Part shown: positions 7,385 to 16,446 of the stretch, piece by piece
How the letters are laid out: each line of letters begins with the position of its first letter
How positions within the stretch are numbered: the first letter of the stretch is position 1
Origin: JAABTH01 sp964390725
GTDB lineage: Bacteria; Bacillota; Dethiobacteria; DTU022
DNA: 45,192 nucleotides
Direction of reading: 5' to 3'
NCBI GenBank assembly: GCA_964390725.1
Contig: CAYMIW010000024.1
Span: forward strand, 1-45,192
Translations under genes and position numbers: made by a program
Notes under the pieces: generated by a model
Databases searched by the model: none
The model's input: the letters and a program-made list of their open reading frames with translations, nothing else
What the model was told of the DNA's origin: nothing

Positions 7385-10300
7385 TTGACAACTGCAAATT
7401 TTGTTCATTTACACTGTCATACAGAATATAGTTTGCTCGACGGAGCGGCAAGAATCTCGGGGATGGTAGAACGGGCTGCCGAGTTGAACATGCCGGCAAT
7501 AGCCATTACCGATCACGGGACGATGTTCGGGGTGATCGATTTCTACAAAGAGGCCCGGGCAGCGGGAATCAAGCCGATTATTGGTTGTGAGGTTTACATG
7601 GCGCTGCGCTCCCGCCTACAGAAAGAGGCAAGACGCGATGATTCCCAGTATCACCTGGTTCTGCTGGCGGAAAATGATACAGGTTACCGCAACTTGATGC
7701 ACCTGGTATCCTGCGCATACACAGAAGGTTTCTACTACAAACCACGAATTGACCGGGAACTGTTAGAAAAACATCACGAAGGGCTAATTGCCCTCAGTGC
7801 ATGCCTGGCCGGGGAAATACCGACTTATATTCTTGAGGGACAGGTTGAAAAAGCTTACGAAACCGCCCGTTATTTCAGGGACCTTTTCGGTGAGGAAAAC
7901 TTTTTCCTGGAGCTGCATGATCACGGGTTGGCAGAACAGAAAACGGTTAACAGGGTTCTGGTTGAGATAAGCAAAAATGAAGGAATACCTCTTGTCGCTT
8001 CAAATGACATTCATTATCTGAAGCGTAATGATGCCGAAGTACACGACGTACTCCTCTGTATCCAGACCGGTAAAACAATTGAGGAAACGGAAAGAATGCG
8101 CTTTGATTCACAGGAGTTTTTCCTGAAAAGCGAAACGGAAATGGGTGAGCTGTTTGGTAGTTATCCTGAAGCAATGAGTAATACTCTGCGCATTGCTGAA
8201 CGGTGCAACCTGGAATACGATTTCAGCCAGCGACACCTGCCCGAGTATGCTCTTTCGGAGGGGGTAAAAGCTCCGGATTATCTGGAACAGATCTGTTATG
8301 AAGGCTTAAAGGAACGTTATGCTGAGCTTACACCTGAGCTGGAAGAACGCCTTGAGTATGAACTGAAGGTAATCAGCCAGATGGGGTTTAACAATTATTT
8401 TTTAATTGTCTGGGATTTGATTGATTACGCCAAAAAAAACGGCATACTTGTCGGTCCCGGAAGGGGATCTGCCGCCGGAAGCCTGGTAGCCTATTGTTTG
8501 GGTATTACCAATATCGAGCCCCTGGGATACGGTTTGCTCTTTGAAAGGTTTTTAAACCCGGAAAGAATATCAATGCCTGATATTGATATAGATTTTTGTG
8601 ATGATAAACGTGACAGGGTAATGAGTTATGTCTGTGAGAAGTACGGCCAGGAAAAGGTGGCCCAGATCATCACATTCGGAACAATGGCAGCAAGGGCCGC
8701 CGTTCGTGATGTAGGCAGAGCAATGGCTATTCCCTATGCTGATGTGGATAAAATAGCCAAATTGATTCCGATGGAACCGAAAATGACCATCAAAAGAGCC
8801 CTGGAACAAAGTAAAGAGCTAAAAACATTATATAAACAAGAAGATCTTTACCACAGGTTGCTTGATACGTCGATGGCTGTTGAAGGAATGCCCCGGCATG
8901 CTTCAACCCATGCAGCCGGAGTAGTTATAGCCCGGGAACCGCTGGTTAACTACGTTCCGCTTTATAAGGCCTCAGACAGCACCGTGGTAACCCAGTTCCC
9001 GATGACCACCCTGGAGGATCTGGGTTTGTTAAAAATGGATTTTTTAGGCCTGAAAACACTGAGTATTATTGGTGAGGCGCTGGAAAATATCACAAAAAGA
9101 AGCGGCCTGGATATTGAAATTGAAAACATTCCCCTTGATGACCAAACCACCTATGATTTGTTGACCCAGGGGGAGACAACCGGCATTTTCCAGCTGGAAA
9201 GTTCCGGTATGCGTTCAGTGCTGCGTGAACTGATGCCAAACAAGTTTGAAGATATTATTGCTGTTGTTGCTCTTTACCGGCCCGGTCCGATGGATCAGAT
9301 ACCAACTTTTGTTAAAAGTAAGCACGGTAAAAAGAAAATCAAGTATGCTCACCCGGTCCTGGAACCGATATTAAATGAAACTTATGGAGTTATAGTATAC
9401 CAGGAGCAAATCATGGAAATTGCCGCACGGATGGCCGGGTTTTCACTGGGGCAGGCTGATTTGCTGCGACGGGCGATCGGTAAAAAGAAACTGGAGATTC
9501 TCGATGAACAGCGTGAGCTTTTTGTAAAAGGCTGTGTTGAAAACGGTTACTCGACTGAACTGGCGGTAGAGATATACGATTTAATCCTCAAGTTTGCTTC
9601 ATACGGTTTTAATAAATCGCATGCAGCTGCTTATGCCATGATTGCTTACCAGACTGCTTACCTGAAAGCAAACTACCCGGTTGAGTACATGGCGGCAATA
9701 ATGACTGTTTACTGTTCAAACAGCGATAAGGTGGCGTTGTACATTGCCGACTGTCGCCGCATGGGAATTGAAATAATGCCCCCGGATATAAATGAAAGTG
9801 AAACCCATTTTACAGTTGTTTCCGAAAAAAGGATCCGCTTTGGATTGGCTGCTGTAAAAAATGTAGGCCTTGGTGCGATTGAATCAATTGTGGAAGCGAG
9901 AAAAGAGAAACCGTTTATTTCCCTGCGTGACTTTGCATCACGGGTTGATATGAGACAATGTAACCGTAAGGTCCTGGAGAGCCTGATTAAATGCGGAGCT
10001 TTCGATTCGTTACGCGGCCATCGTGCACAATATCTTGCCGCCATGGATGACGTGCTGGCCCAGGGACAATGCCTGCAGAGGGATAGGGAAAACGGGCAGA
10101 TGTCCATGCTTTCCTTAATGGAAAGCAGTGTGCAGGAAGAAATGCTGACCGATAACCTGGTTGACATTGAACCTTTTTCTGACAAGGAACGCCTTACCAT
10201 GGAGAAAGAAATGCTCGGCCTGTTCATTTCGGGGCACCCCCTGGAACCATACCGGGAATTAATAGAATCAATGCAGAACCTGATCAGGTGTGCTGAACTG

Positions 10301-10846
10301 GCTGAAACAGGCGATAACAGGCAGGTTAAACTGGCCGGAATTGTGGTTGCCGTGCGAAAATTTTATACGAAAAAGAATAAGGAAATGGCTTTCGTTAAAC
10401 TGGAGGATTTAACCGGCAGTGTTGAGCTGGTGATCTTTCCCGACTTATATGAAAAACAGGCGGACCAACTTGTTGAAGATAACCTGCTGGTTGTTGAAGG
10501 CAGAACAGACCTGAAAGAAGAAGAAGATATAAAGATTCTTGCCGAAGGGATCAACCCCCTGGTAAGGGATAAAAAATTATACCGCCTGGTTATTAAAGAA
10601 GGTAATGACCGGGCCCTTTTGGAAAACCTGAAAATAACCCTGGTTGCCGAAAACGGTGAAGTTCCGGTATGTCTTTTCTTCGAAGAAAATAAAAAGTTGC
10701 TTGTTCTGGGCGAAGAATACTGGGTGCGGGATCATCCGGCCTGCAAGGAAAGGCTGGAAAGTTTACTTGGCCGCGGAACGGTGGTAGAACAGGAATTAAA
10801 ACCGGAAGTTAAGAGCTTGTTTAACCAGAGGGAGCTAAATCATTAA
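7385..10846 (+). CDS. dnaE: DNA polymerase III alpha subunit, DnaE type
   Basis: Replicative C-family polymerase of 1153 residues, close to the E. coli DnaE length. In order: N-terminal PHP domain opening with HLHCHTEYSLLDG (metal-binding His 8, 10 and 12); the polymerase palm with D399/D401/D403 in PDIDIDF and D552 in KMDFLG (E. coli D401, D403, D555); a helix-hairpin-helix region with LRRAIGKKK and ASYGFNKSHAAAYA; and a C-terminal OB fold around 980-1040. There is no intein or frameshift. The TTG start has AGGAG about 8 bases upstream. The stop and the pfkA start share one base (TAATG), so the genes are translationally coupled. No polC is present in the window. Confidence 0.96.
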   Translation: MTTANFVHLHCHTEYSLLDGAARISGMVERAAELNMPAIAITDHGTMFGVIDFYKEARAAGIKPIIGCEVYMALRSRLQKEARRDDSQYHLVLLAENDTGYRNLMHLVSCAYTEGFYYKPRIDRELLEKHHEGLIALSACLAGEIPTYILEGQVEKAYETARYFRDLFGEENFFLELHDHGLAEQKTVNRVLVEISKNEGIPLVASNDIHYLKRNDAEVHDVLLCIQTGKTIEETERMRFDSQEFFLKSETEMGELFGSYPEAMSNTLRIAERCNLEYDFSQRHLPEYALSEGVKAPDYLEQICYEGLKERYAELTPELEERLEYELKVISQMGFNNYFLIVWDLIDYAKKNGILVGPGRGSAAGSLVAYCLGITNIEPLGYGLLFERFLNPERISMPDIDIDFCDDKRDRVMSYVCEKYGQEKVAQIITFGTMAARAAVRDVGRAMAIPYADVDKIAKLIPMEPKMTIKRALEQSKELKTLYKQEDLYHRLLDTSMAVEGMPRHASTHAAGVVIAREPLVNYVPLYKASDSTVVTQFPMTTLEDLGLLKMDFLGLKTLSIIGEALENITKRSGLDIEIENIPLDDQTTYDLLTQGETTGIFQLESSGMRSVLRELMPNKFEDIIAVVALYRPGPMDQIPTFVKSKHGKKKIKYAHPVLEPILNETYGVIVYQEQIMEIAARMAGFSLGQADLLRRAIGKKKLEILDEQRELFVKGCVENGYSTELAVEIYDLILKFASYGFNKSHAAAYAMIAYQTAYLKANYPVEYMAAIMTVYCSNSDKVALYIADCRRMGIEIMPPDINESETHFTVVSEKRIRFGLAAVKNVGLGAIESIVEARKEKPFISLRDFASRVDMRQCNRKVLESLIKCGAFDSLRGHRAQYLAAMDDVLAQGQCLQRDRENGQMSMLSLMESSVQEEMLTDNLVDIEPFSDKERLTMEKEMLGLFISGHPLEPYRELIESMQNLIRCAELAETGDNRQVKLAGIVVAVRKFYTKKNKEMAFVKLEDLTGSVELVIFPDLYEKQADQLVEDNLLVVEGRTDLKEEEDIKILAEGINPLVRDKKLYRLVIKEGNDRALLENLKITLVAENGEVPVCLFFEENKKLLVLGEEYWVRDHPACKERLESLLGRGTVVEQELKPEVKSLFNQRELNH

Positions 10847-11808
10847 TGAGAAAAATAGCAGTTTTGACCAGTGGAGGAGACGCTCCGGGTATGAATGCCG
10901 CAATCAGGGCAGTTGTGAGAAGGGGAATAAACCGGGGATTCAAAGTGGTTGGCATCAGGAGGGGTTTTGCCGGGCTGATGAACGGTGATGAATTTATAGA
11001 ATTTAAGATGGGATCTGTTGCCGACATTATTCACAGGGGTGGTACAATCTTGCTCACGGCACGGGAAGAAGGCATGCACGACAAGCTTTTCCGGGCTGAA
11101 GCGGTAAAGTGCCTTAAAAATGCCGGCATTGAGGGCTTGATTGTGATTGGGGGAGACGGTTCTTTTCAGGGTGCGGCCGGTTTGCAGGATGAGGGTATAA
11201 GGGCCATCGGTATTCCGGGAACCATTGACAACGATATTAATGGAACGGACCAGACAATCGGTTTTGACACAGCAGTAAATACCATTTTGGATGCGGTAAA
11301 CCGTTTGCGTGATACGGCAACGTCGCACGAGCGAATATTTATAATTGAAGTGATGGGCAGGGCTACCGGTTTCCTCGCTTTGGCCGCCGGTCTGGCCGGG
11401 GGGGCGGAGTCTATCCTGGTTCCGGAAGTTGATTTCGATCTGGACCAGGTCTGCGAACGGCTTCTGCGCGGCATTGAACGACGCAAATCGCACAGCATTA
11501 TTATTGCTGCCGAAGGCGCAGTTGATCCGTTTGAACTAAACCGCGACATCAGGGACAGGATTAAAGCTGAAACCCGCATAACTGTCCTCGGGCACATCCA
11601 GAGAGGGGGTAGCCCCAGTGCTGTCGACCGCTTACTGGGCAGCAGGATGGGAGCAATGGCGGTAGATCTGCTTGAACAGGGACAAAGCGGTTATTTTACC
11701 GCCTATGTCGACCAGAGCCTGGTTCCTGTTCCCCTGCAGGTCAGCGGGGCAGGGAAAAAGCCTTTTCCCCGCGATATATATGAACTGGCTATGGATCTGG
11801 CCAGATAA
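10846..11808 (+). CDS. pfkA: ATP-dependent 6-phosphofructokinase
   Basis: Phosphorylates fructose 6-phosphate in glycolysis. The 320 residues match the bacterial PfkA length. GGDAPGMNAAIR (10-21) and GGDGS (102-106) bind ATP, PGTIDND (124-130) carries the catalytic Asp D128, and MGRATGF and HIQRGGSPSAVDR line the sugar-phosphate site. Gly at 105 and at 125 (not Asp and Lys) mark the ATP-dependent rather than the pyrophosphate-dependent type. It is coupled to dnaE by a one-base overlap and followed by pyk 26 bases later. In B. subtilis accDA lies between dnaE and pfkA; it is absent here. Confidence 0.96.
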   Translation: MRKIAVLTSGGDAPGMNAAIRAVVRRGINRGFKVVGIRRGFAGLMNGDEFIEFKMGSVADIIHRGGTILLTAREEGMHDKLFRAEAVKCLKNAGIEGLIVIGGDGSFQGAAGLQDEGIRAIGIPGTIDNDINGTDQTIGFDTAVNTILDAVNRLRDTATSHERIFIIEVMGRATGFLALAAGLAGGAESILVPEVDFDLDQVCERLLRGIERRKSHSIIIAAEGAVDPFELNRDIRDRIKAETRITVLGHIQRGGSPSAVDRLLGSRMGAMAVDLLEQGQSGYFTAYVDQSLVPVPLQVSGAGKKPFPRDIYELAMDLAR

Positions 11809-11834
11809 AATGGGAAACCTGAAGGAGGTTGTGT

Positions 11835-13583
11835 ATGCGCAGGACAAAGATTGTTTGCACGATCGGCCCAAGTACTGATACGGATGAAAGAATTGAGGCT
11901 TTGATCGAGGCCGGTATGGATGTGGCCAGGCTCAACCTTTCTCATGGAAAAAGAGAGGAACATCTGCGTTGGGTGGAAATGGTCAGAAAAGCCTCTTCCA
12001 ACATGAACAGGAATATCGGGATACTTTTTGATACCAGGGGTCCGGAAGTGAGAACGGGTGACCTTGCCGAGGCAGTTGTTTTCCTGGAAGATGGTCAGGA
12101 ATTTACCCTGACCACGGAACCGGTTATCGGAAGCAATAAGAAAGTATCTGTAACATACCCCGAATTGCACCATGACATTAACCCCGGCTGCCTGGTTTTA
12201 ATTGATGACGGGCTAATCAGTCTTGAGGTGATCAGGGTTGAGGGCCAGGATGTCAAATGCAGGGTGATCAACGGTGGTGAACTGCGCAGTTACAAGGGTT
12301 TGAATACTCCTGGAACCAGGATCAACCTGCCGGCCATGAATATAGATGATCGTACTGATCTGAAACTGGCCCTGGATAACGAAATCAGCTTCCTTGCCGC
12401 TTCATTTACCAGAAACGCTGAAGATGTTCTGGAAATCAGGCGCCTGGTAGAAGAATACGGCGGGCAGATAATGATTTTGGCCAAGATTGAAAGCCGGGAA
12501 GGCGTAGAAAATTTTGACGGTATTCTCGAAGTTTCAGACGGGATAATGGTTGCCCGGGGTGACCTGGGAGTGGAAATACCGCCGGAGGAGGTTCCCCTTC
12601 TACAAAAAACATTTATTCGCAAGTGTAACCTGGCCGGGAAACCGGTAATTACTGCTACGCAGATGCTGGACAGCATGATTCGCAATCCAAGGCCGACCCG
12701 GGCTGAAGCCAGTGATGTGGCAAACGCAATCCTTGACGGTACTGACGCAGTAATGTTATCAGGCGAGACAGCAATGGGGAAATACCCGGTTGAGTCTGTT
12801 CAAACCATGAGCCGTATTGCGGTTAAAACAGAGGAGGGGCTTGATTATCAAAGCCTGCTATACAGAATGAGTTCGGCTACAAAAAAAACTGTTACCGATG
12901 CTATCAGCTACGCTACTTCTCATATAGCTGCCGAACTTAAAGCAGATGCCATATTAACTGCTACCCAGTCCGGTCAAACAGCCAGGATGGTTTCCAAATA
13001 TAAACCGGAAGCACCGATAGTTGCTGTATCATCGCGCCGCCAGGTTGCCAATCAGCTGACCCTGACCTGGGGAGTTAAGGCAATAATCTGCCCCCCTGTA
13101 AATACAACTGATGATATGTTTACCAATGCTATAGAAGCTTCACTAAAGGAAAGGGTAATCAAGCAGGGCAATATGGTTGTTATTACAGCCGGAGTTCCTG
13201 TAGGAGTGTCAGGAACTACCAACTTGCTGAGAGTTGAAACTGTAGGAGAGGTGATTGTCAAGGGAACCGGGGTGGGAAAAAGCGCGTTATCCGGAAAAGC
13301 CTGTATTGTAAAGAGCGAAAAAGATCTTGATCGTTTTGAAGAGGGGCAGGTGCTGGTAGCGCGCAGTACGGGACTGGATTACCTGCCGGCAATTAAACGT
13401 GCTTCGGCCCTGGTAGCTGAAGAGGGCGGACTAACTTCACATGCTGCCATTGTGGCGATTAATCTTGGCAAGCCGGCTGTTGTCGGAGCTGATCAGGCAA
13501 CCGTTAAGATTAACGATGGTGAGTTGATTACTGTTGATGCCATCAGGGGGCTGATTTACCGCGGCCAGGCTCATGTTCTATAA
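11835..13583 (+). CDS. pyk: Pyruvate kinase with C-terminal PEP-utilizer-like domain
   Basis: Converts phosphoenolpyruvate and ADP to pyruvate and ATP. The 582-residue protein has the N-terminal RRTKIVCTIGPS, the metal-binding and active-site block MVARGDLGVEIP, and ATQMLDSM followed by RPTRAEASDVANAI. About 110 extra C-terminal residues end in a PEP-utilizer-like mobile domain containing GGLTSHAAIVA, the extension known from Bacillus and Geobacillus enzymes. ATG 11835 is chosen over an in-frame TTG at 11829 because GGAGG (11824-11828) sits 6 bases before ATG and directly abuts the TTG. Confidence 0.96.
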   Translation: MRRTKIVCTIGPSTDTDERIEALIEAGMDVARLNLSHGKREEHLRWVEMVRKASSNMNRNIGILFDTRGPEVRTGDLAEAVVFLEDGQEFTLTTEPVIGSNKKVSVTYPELHHDINPGCLVLIDDGLISLEVIRVEGQDVKCRVINGGELRSYKGLNTPGTRINLPAMNIDDRTDLKLALDNEISFLAASFTRNAEDVLEIRRLVEEYGGQIMILAKIESREGVENFDGILEVSDGIMVARGDLGVEIPPEEVPLLQKTFIRKCNLAGKPVITATQMLDSMIRNPRPTRAEASDVANAILDGTDAVMLSGETAMGKYPVESVQTMSRIAVKTEEGLDYQSLLYRMSSATKKTVTDAISYATSHIAAELKADAILTATQSGQTARMVSKYKPEAPIVAVSSRRQVANQLTLTWGVKAIICPPVNTTDDMFTNAIEASLKERVIKQGNMVVITAGVPVGVSGTTNLLRVETVGEVIVKGTGVGKSALSGKACIVKSEKDLDRFEEGQVLVARSTGLDYLPAIKRASALVAEEGGLTSHAAIVAINLGKPAVVGADQATVKINDGELITVDAIRGLIYRGQAHVL

Positions 13584-13601
13584 GTAAGGAGACAGGGAAA
13601 A

Positions 13602-14018
13602 TTGATAAAAAATGAAACCTCAGCAAGGGTACGATACCAGGAAACTGATCAAATGGGTGTTGTTTACCACGCCAATTACCTGGTCTGGTTTGAAATAGGG
13701 CGCACCGAGCTGATGAGGGAAATGGAGCTACCGTATATTGAGTTTGAAAAGAGCGGCCTGCTTCTGCCGGTGTTAAAAGCATACTGTGAGTATAAACATT
13801 CTGCCCGTTATGATGATACTATTACCATAATTACCCGCCTGAGCAGCCTGCAAAATGTCAGGCTAACCTTTGATTATGAAGTAAAAAATGACACTAAACT
13901 ACTGGCAAAGGGTTACACAGAGCATGCTTTTATCAATGAAAAAGGAAAACCGGTGGCCCTTAAAAAAACCAATCCTTTCCTGTGGAATCGTCTTTGTAGT
14001 GCCCTTGATTCGTCCTAG
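13602..14018 (+). CDS. YbgC/FadM-type acyl-CoA thioesterase (hotdog fold)
   Basis: Predicted acyl-CoA thioesterase of the 4-hydroxybenzoyl-CoA thioesterase family, 138 residues. The signature RYQETDQMGVVYHANYLVWFEIGRTELMR-like block (split by D17-x-M-G and H23-A-N-Y) contains the catalytic Asp region and the helix typical of single-hotdog enzymes. The acyl group hydrolysed cannot be told from sequence. The TTG start at 13602 has AAGGAG (13586-13591) 10 bases upstream. It lies 18 bases after pyk and is probably the last gene of that operon; the next gene is convergent. Confidence 0.85.
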   Translation: MIKNETSARVRYQETDQMGVVYHANYLVWFEIGRTELMREMELPYIEFEKSGLLLPVLKAYCEYKHSARYDDTITIITRLSSLQNVRLTFDYEVKNDTKLLAKGYTEHAFINEKGKPVALKKTNPFLWNRLCSALDSS

Positions 14019-14050
14019 AAGCAAATGAAAATTCCGGTTGGGGTTGAAAA

Positions 14051-15325
14051 TCAGTAGCTGAGGTTGTGGTGGTGAAGAACCAGTCCGCCTGGTAGTTTTG
14101 GATAAAAGAAGGTGGATTTTTGGGGCATTACCCGCCCCTGCTGCGCTCTCTTCAGGACATCATTAACAGGCAGTGTGTTGAGGATAAAGGCAGTTTCAGC
14201 GCTGCCTGATGATACAGCCTGCATTACTGTTTCCATATCATGCGGGTAAGAGAGCATATCCTTATCGGCTTCGTGGTTTTCTCCGGGAGCCAGCACAGGC
14301 CTGAGAATTTTTTCGTGCAGTAAAACCACTGGCAGGTGGGAACCATCTTCCTGATGCCCGGGTAAAAGAAAACCTGTTTTATCAGCAGTGATCATGCCGA
14401 TACAGGGAAGTTCACTGTCATAAGCAGAAAGCTTATGCAAGTAACTATCTTCATTGATCTCATTTGTAGATCCATATTCAACGTATTTAAAGGAAGCATT
14501 TATTATTTTGTCCATTTCAGCCTTTTGTTTGCCGGTTAAAGGGGCTACCAAACGGTGTGTGGGGAGGACAAGCAGTCCGCGATCCTTCATGCTGACCAGG
14601 GCGGACAGGATGTAATTGCTGCCCATACCTTTTTTAGGTTCAGTGCTGTTTGCATAAGCCAGTGCAGTTTCATAACGATGGTGTCCGTCGGCTATGAGCA
14701 AAGGCTGACCGGCCAGGTAGGTGGTGATTTTCTCCTGGAGGCGCGGCTCGGTAATGGCCCGTAGTTGGTGGACCTGTTCATCATCTTTCCTGGTTTTAAA
14801 GAGAAGTCTGCCGGGCGTAGACTGGCTGAAAAGTGCATCGAACATATTGTCGGGATCGGGATAAAGAGTAAAAATGGGGCTGATATTGGTTTTCAGCTGT
14901 CCAAGCAGTTTGAGACGGTCTGCTTTTGGGGCCGACATGGTAAGTTCATGGGGCAGCACAGCATGGCTGGTATAATCTTCCACTTTAAGAGCGGCAAAGA
15001 TACCCCGGCGGGTATATTCAGCAGAATTATAGGTAAAGCTTTGTTCATAGAGGTAATAGGCAGGATGTTTGTCTGCGCACAGGATATCTTGCTCAAGCCA
15101 TTCAGTAAGGTTTTTTTCAGCCCTGGTGTAGTTGTTATTGTTTTCGTTATCCGAAGGGAATTTTTTCCCGTATTCAAGACGGACTATATTATAAGGGTTT
15201 CTTTTATGGAGGCGGTCTTGTCCATTGCTGTCAATAACATCGTAGGGAGGGGTAATTACTTCTTCCAACTGGGGCAGTTTGGTCAGGTTATAGCGAATTC
15301 CCCTGAAGGGTCGTATTTCAGCCAT
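14051..15325 (-). CDS. DUF1015 family protein
   Basis: Conserved protein of 424 residues with the DUF1015/COG4198 hallmarks: the N-terminal RPFRGIRYN and ITPPYDVID, and the central ADGHHRYETALAY block that gives a HHR motif like those in nucleotide-handling enzymes. Its biochemical function is not established. In other genomes the family is sometimes found with serine or phosphoserine metabolism genes, but no such gene is nearby here. It is a cytosolic protein without signal or membrane segments. The ATG start has AGGAGG (complement of 15330-15335) about 5 bases upstream. It diverges from rpsB. Confidence 0.88.
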   Translation of the reverse strand: MAEIRPFRGIRYNLTKLPQLEEVITPPYDVIDSNGQDRLHKRNPYNIVRLEYGKKFPSDNENNNNYTRAEKNLTEWLEQDILCADKHPAYYLYEQSFTYNSAEYTRRGIFAALKVEDYTSHAVLPHELTMSAPKADRLKLLGQLKTNISPIFTLYPDPDNMFDALFSQSTPGRLLFKTRKDDEQVHQLRAITEPRLQEKITTYLAGQPLLIADGHHRYETALAYANSTEPKKGMGSNYILSALVSMKDRGLLVLPTHRLVAPLTGKQKAEMDKIINASFKYVEYGSTNEINEDSYLHKLSAYDSELPCIGMITADKTGFLLPGHQEDGSHLPVVLLHEKILRPVLAPGENHEADKDMLSYPHDMETVMQAVSSGSAETAFILNTLPVNDVLKRAQQGRVMPQKSTFFYPKLPGGLVLHHHNLSY

Positions 15326-15376
15326 TATACCTCCTGGTAGTGCGTGTAATGGTGGAACAGTAATAGTGCATTTCTG

Positions 15377-15405
15377 ATTCTAATATATCCTGACGGTTTA
15401 TGCAA
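15377..15405 (-). promoter_or_regulatory. Predicted sigma-A promoter of the DUF1015 gene
   Basis: On the complement, TTGCAT (15400-15405), a 17-base spacer and TAGAAT (15377-15382), about 50 bases before the ATG. The -35 box is weak and the -10 box good. It is back to back with the rpsB promoter. Confidence 0.4.
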
Positions 15406-15426
15406 CGTTGAGATTGCGATGGTTAA

Positions 15427-15455
15427 TTGCCACAGCCTGAAAATTATGCTATACT
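15427..15455 (+). promoter_or_regulatory. Predicted sigma-A promoter of the rpsB-tsf operon
   Basis: TTGCCA (15427-15432), a 17-base spacer and TATACT (15450-15455). Each box is one or two bases from consensus with ideal spacing. A start near 15462 would give a leader of about 100 bases before rpsB, which can fold (see the separate leader entry). Confidence 0.7.
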
Positions 15456-15482
15456 TACGGGTGGTAATTTTAAAACGCACGT

Positions 15483-15517
15483 CCGGTGAGCAATAGCGGG
15501 TTGGCTTAAGGCTCCGG
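15483..15517 (+). promoter_or_regulatory. Possible structured leader of rpsB
   Basis: Within the rpsB 5' leader, CCG 15483-15485 and GAGC 15488-15491 can pair with GCTC 15511-15514 and CGG 15515-15517 around a 2-base bulge, with an inner AGC/GCT pairing (15495-15497, 15504-15506). Ribosomal-protein leaders often bind their own product, and S2 autoregulation is known in other bacteria. This particular structure is only inferred. Confidence 0.3.
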
Positions 15518-15562
15518 TATTGTGATGATGCGGGCGGTGGTTAAAACAAAGGAGGAAAAGGA

Positions 15563-16426
15563 ATGGCCAAGGTAAGTATGAAACAGCTGCTGGAAGCGGG
15601 GGTGCATTTCGGACACCAAACCCGTCGCTGGAACCCCAAGATGAAAAACTATATTTTCACCGAACGAAACGGGATCTATATTATAGATCTGCAGAAGACC
15701 GTAAAGTTGATGGATACGGCTTACAATTTCGTGCGTGACCTGGTTGCTGAGGGAGGAAATATAGTTTTTGTCGGAACCAAAAAACAAGCCCAGGACTCGA
15801 TTAAAACAGAAGCGGAAAGATGCGGTGCCCACTATGTTAATCACCGCTGGCTTGGCGGTATGCTGACCAATTTTAACACTATCCGCAGGCGCATAGACCG
15901 CATGCTTGAGCTGGAGCGGATGGAAGTGGACGGCACATTTGAAAGGTTAACCAAGAAAGAAGTATTAAACCTGGTTCATGAAAAGGATAAACTGAATAAA
16001 TTCCTGAATGGCATCCGCAATATGAAAGATATTCCGGATGCCGTATATATAGTTGATCCGCGCAAAGAGAGGATTGCCGTTGCGGAAGCGCGAAAGCTGG
16101 ATATTCCGGTTATTGCCATTGTCGATACTAACTGTGATCCTGATGAAATTGATTACCTGATTCCCGGCAATGATGATGCAATCAGGGCTGTTAAGCTTAT
16201 CACATCGGTGATGGCCGAAGCGGTGCTCGAAGGCAAGCAGGTAATCGAAGCGGAAGATATTGAGGAAGAGCAGGAAACTGCAGCAGAGAAGCCTGCTGAA
16301 CCAACTGTTGAAGAGGCTGCCCCAGAAGTAAAAGCAATTGAAGAAAAAGATACAGCCATTGAAGAAGCGGCACCTGAAGCTGACAGTGTGGAAGAAAATG
16401 TTTCCCCGGCAGAAGAAGATAAATAA
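15563..16426 (+). CDS. rpsB: 30S ribosomal protein S2
   Basis: Ribosomal protein of the small-subunit body, 287 residues. The core (about 1-228) has the S2 signatures LLEAGVHFGHQTRRWNPKM, VGTKKQAQ, NHRWLGGMLTN and IVDTNCDPDEIDYLIPGNDD. The last 60 residues form a Glu- and Ala-rich acidic tail that is low-complexity and variable between species. AAAGGAGG lies 6-10 bases before ATG 15563. It is followed by tsf 20 bases on, the near-universal rpsB-tsf pair, with a single clear promoter upstream. Confidence 0.97.
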   Translation: MAKVSMKQLLEAGVHFGHQTRRWNPKMKNYIFTERNGIYIIDLQKTVKLMDTAYNFVRDLVAEGGNIVFVGTKKQAQDSIKTEAERCGAHYVNHRWLGGMLTNFNTIRRRIDRMLELERMEVDGTFERLTKKEVLNLVHEKDKLNKFLNGIRNMKDIPDAVYIVDPRKERIAVAEARKLDIPVIAIVDTNCDPDEIDYLIPGNDDAIRAVKLITSVMAEAVLEGKQVIEAEDIEEEQETAAEKPAEPTVEEAAPEVKAIEEKDTAIEEAAPEADSVEENVSPAEEDK

Positions 16427-16446
16427 TTGAAGGAGAGTTGAAATAG

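Noticed and set aside
7385..10846. Possible intein or split in dnaE
   Set aside because: The length (1153) and the spacing of the PHP, catalytic Asp and OB-fold motifs match an uninterrupted DnaE.
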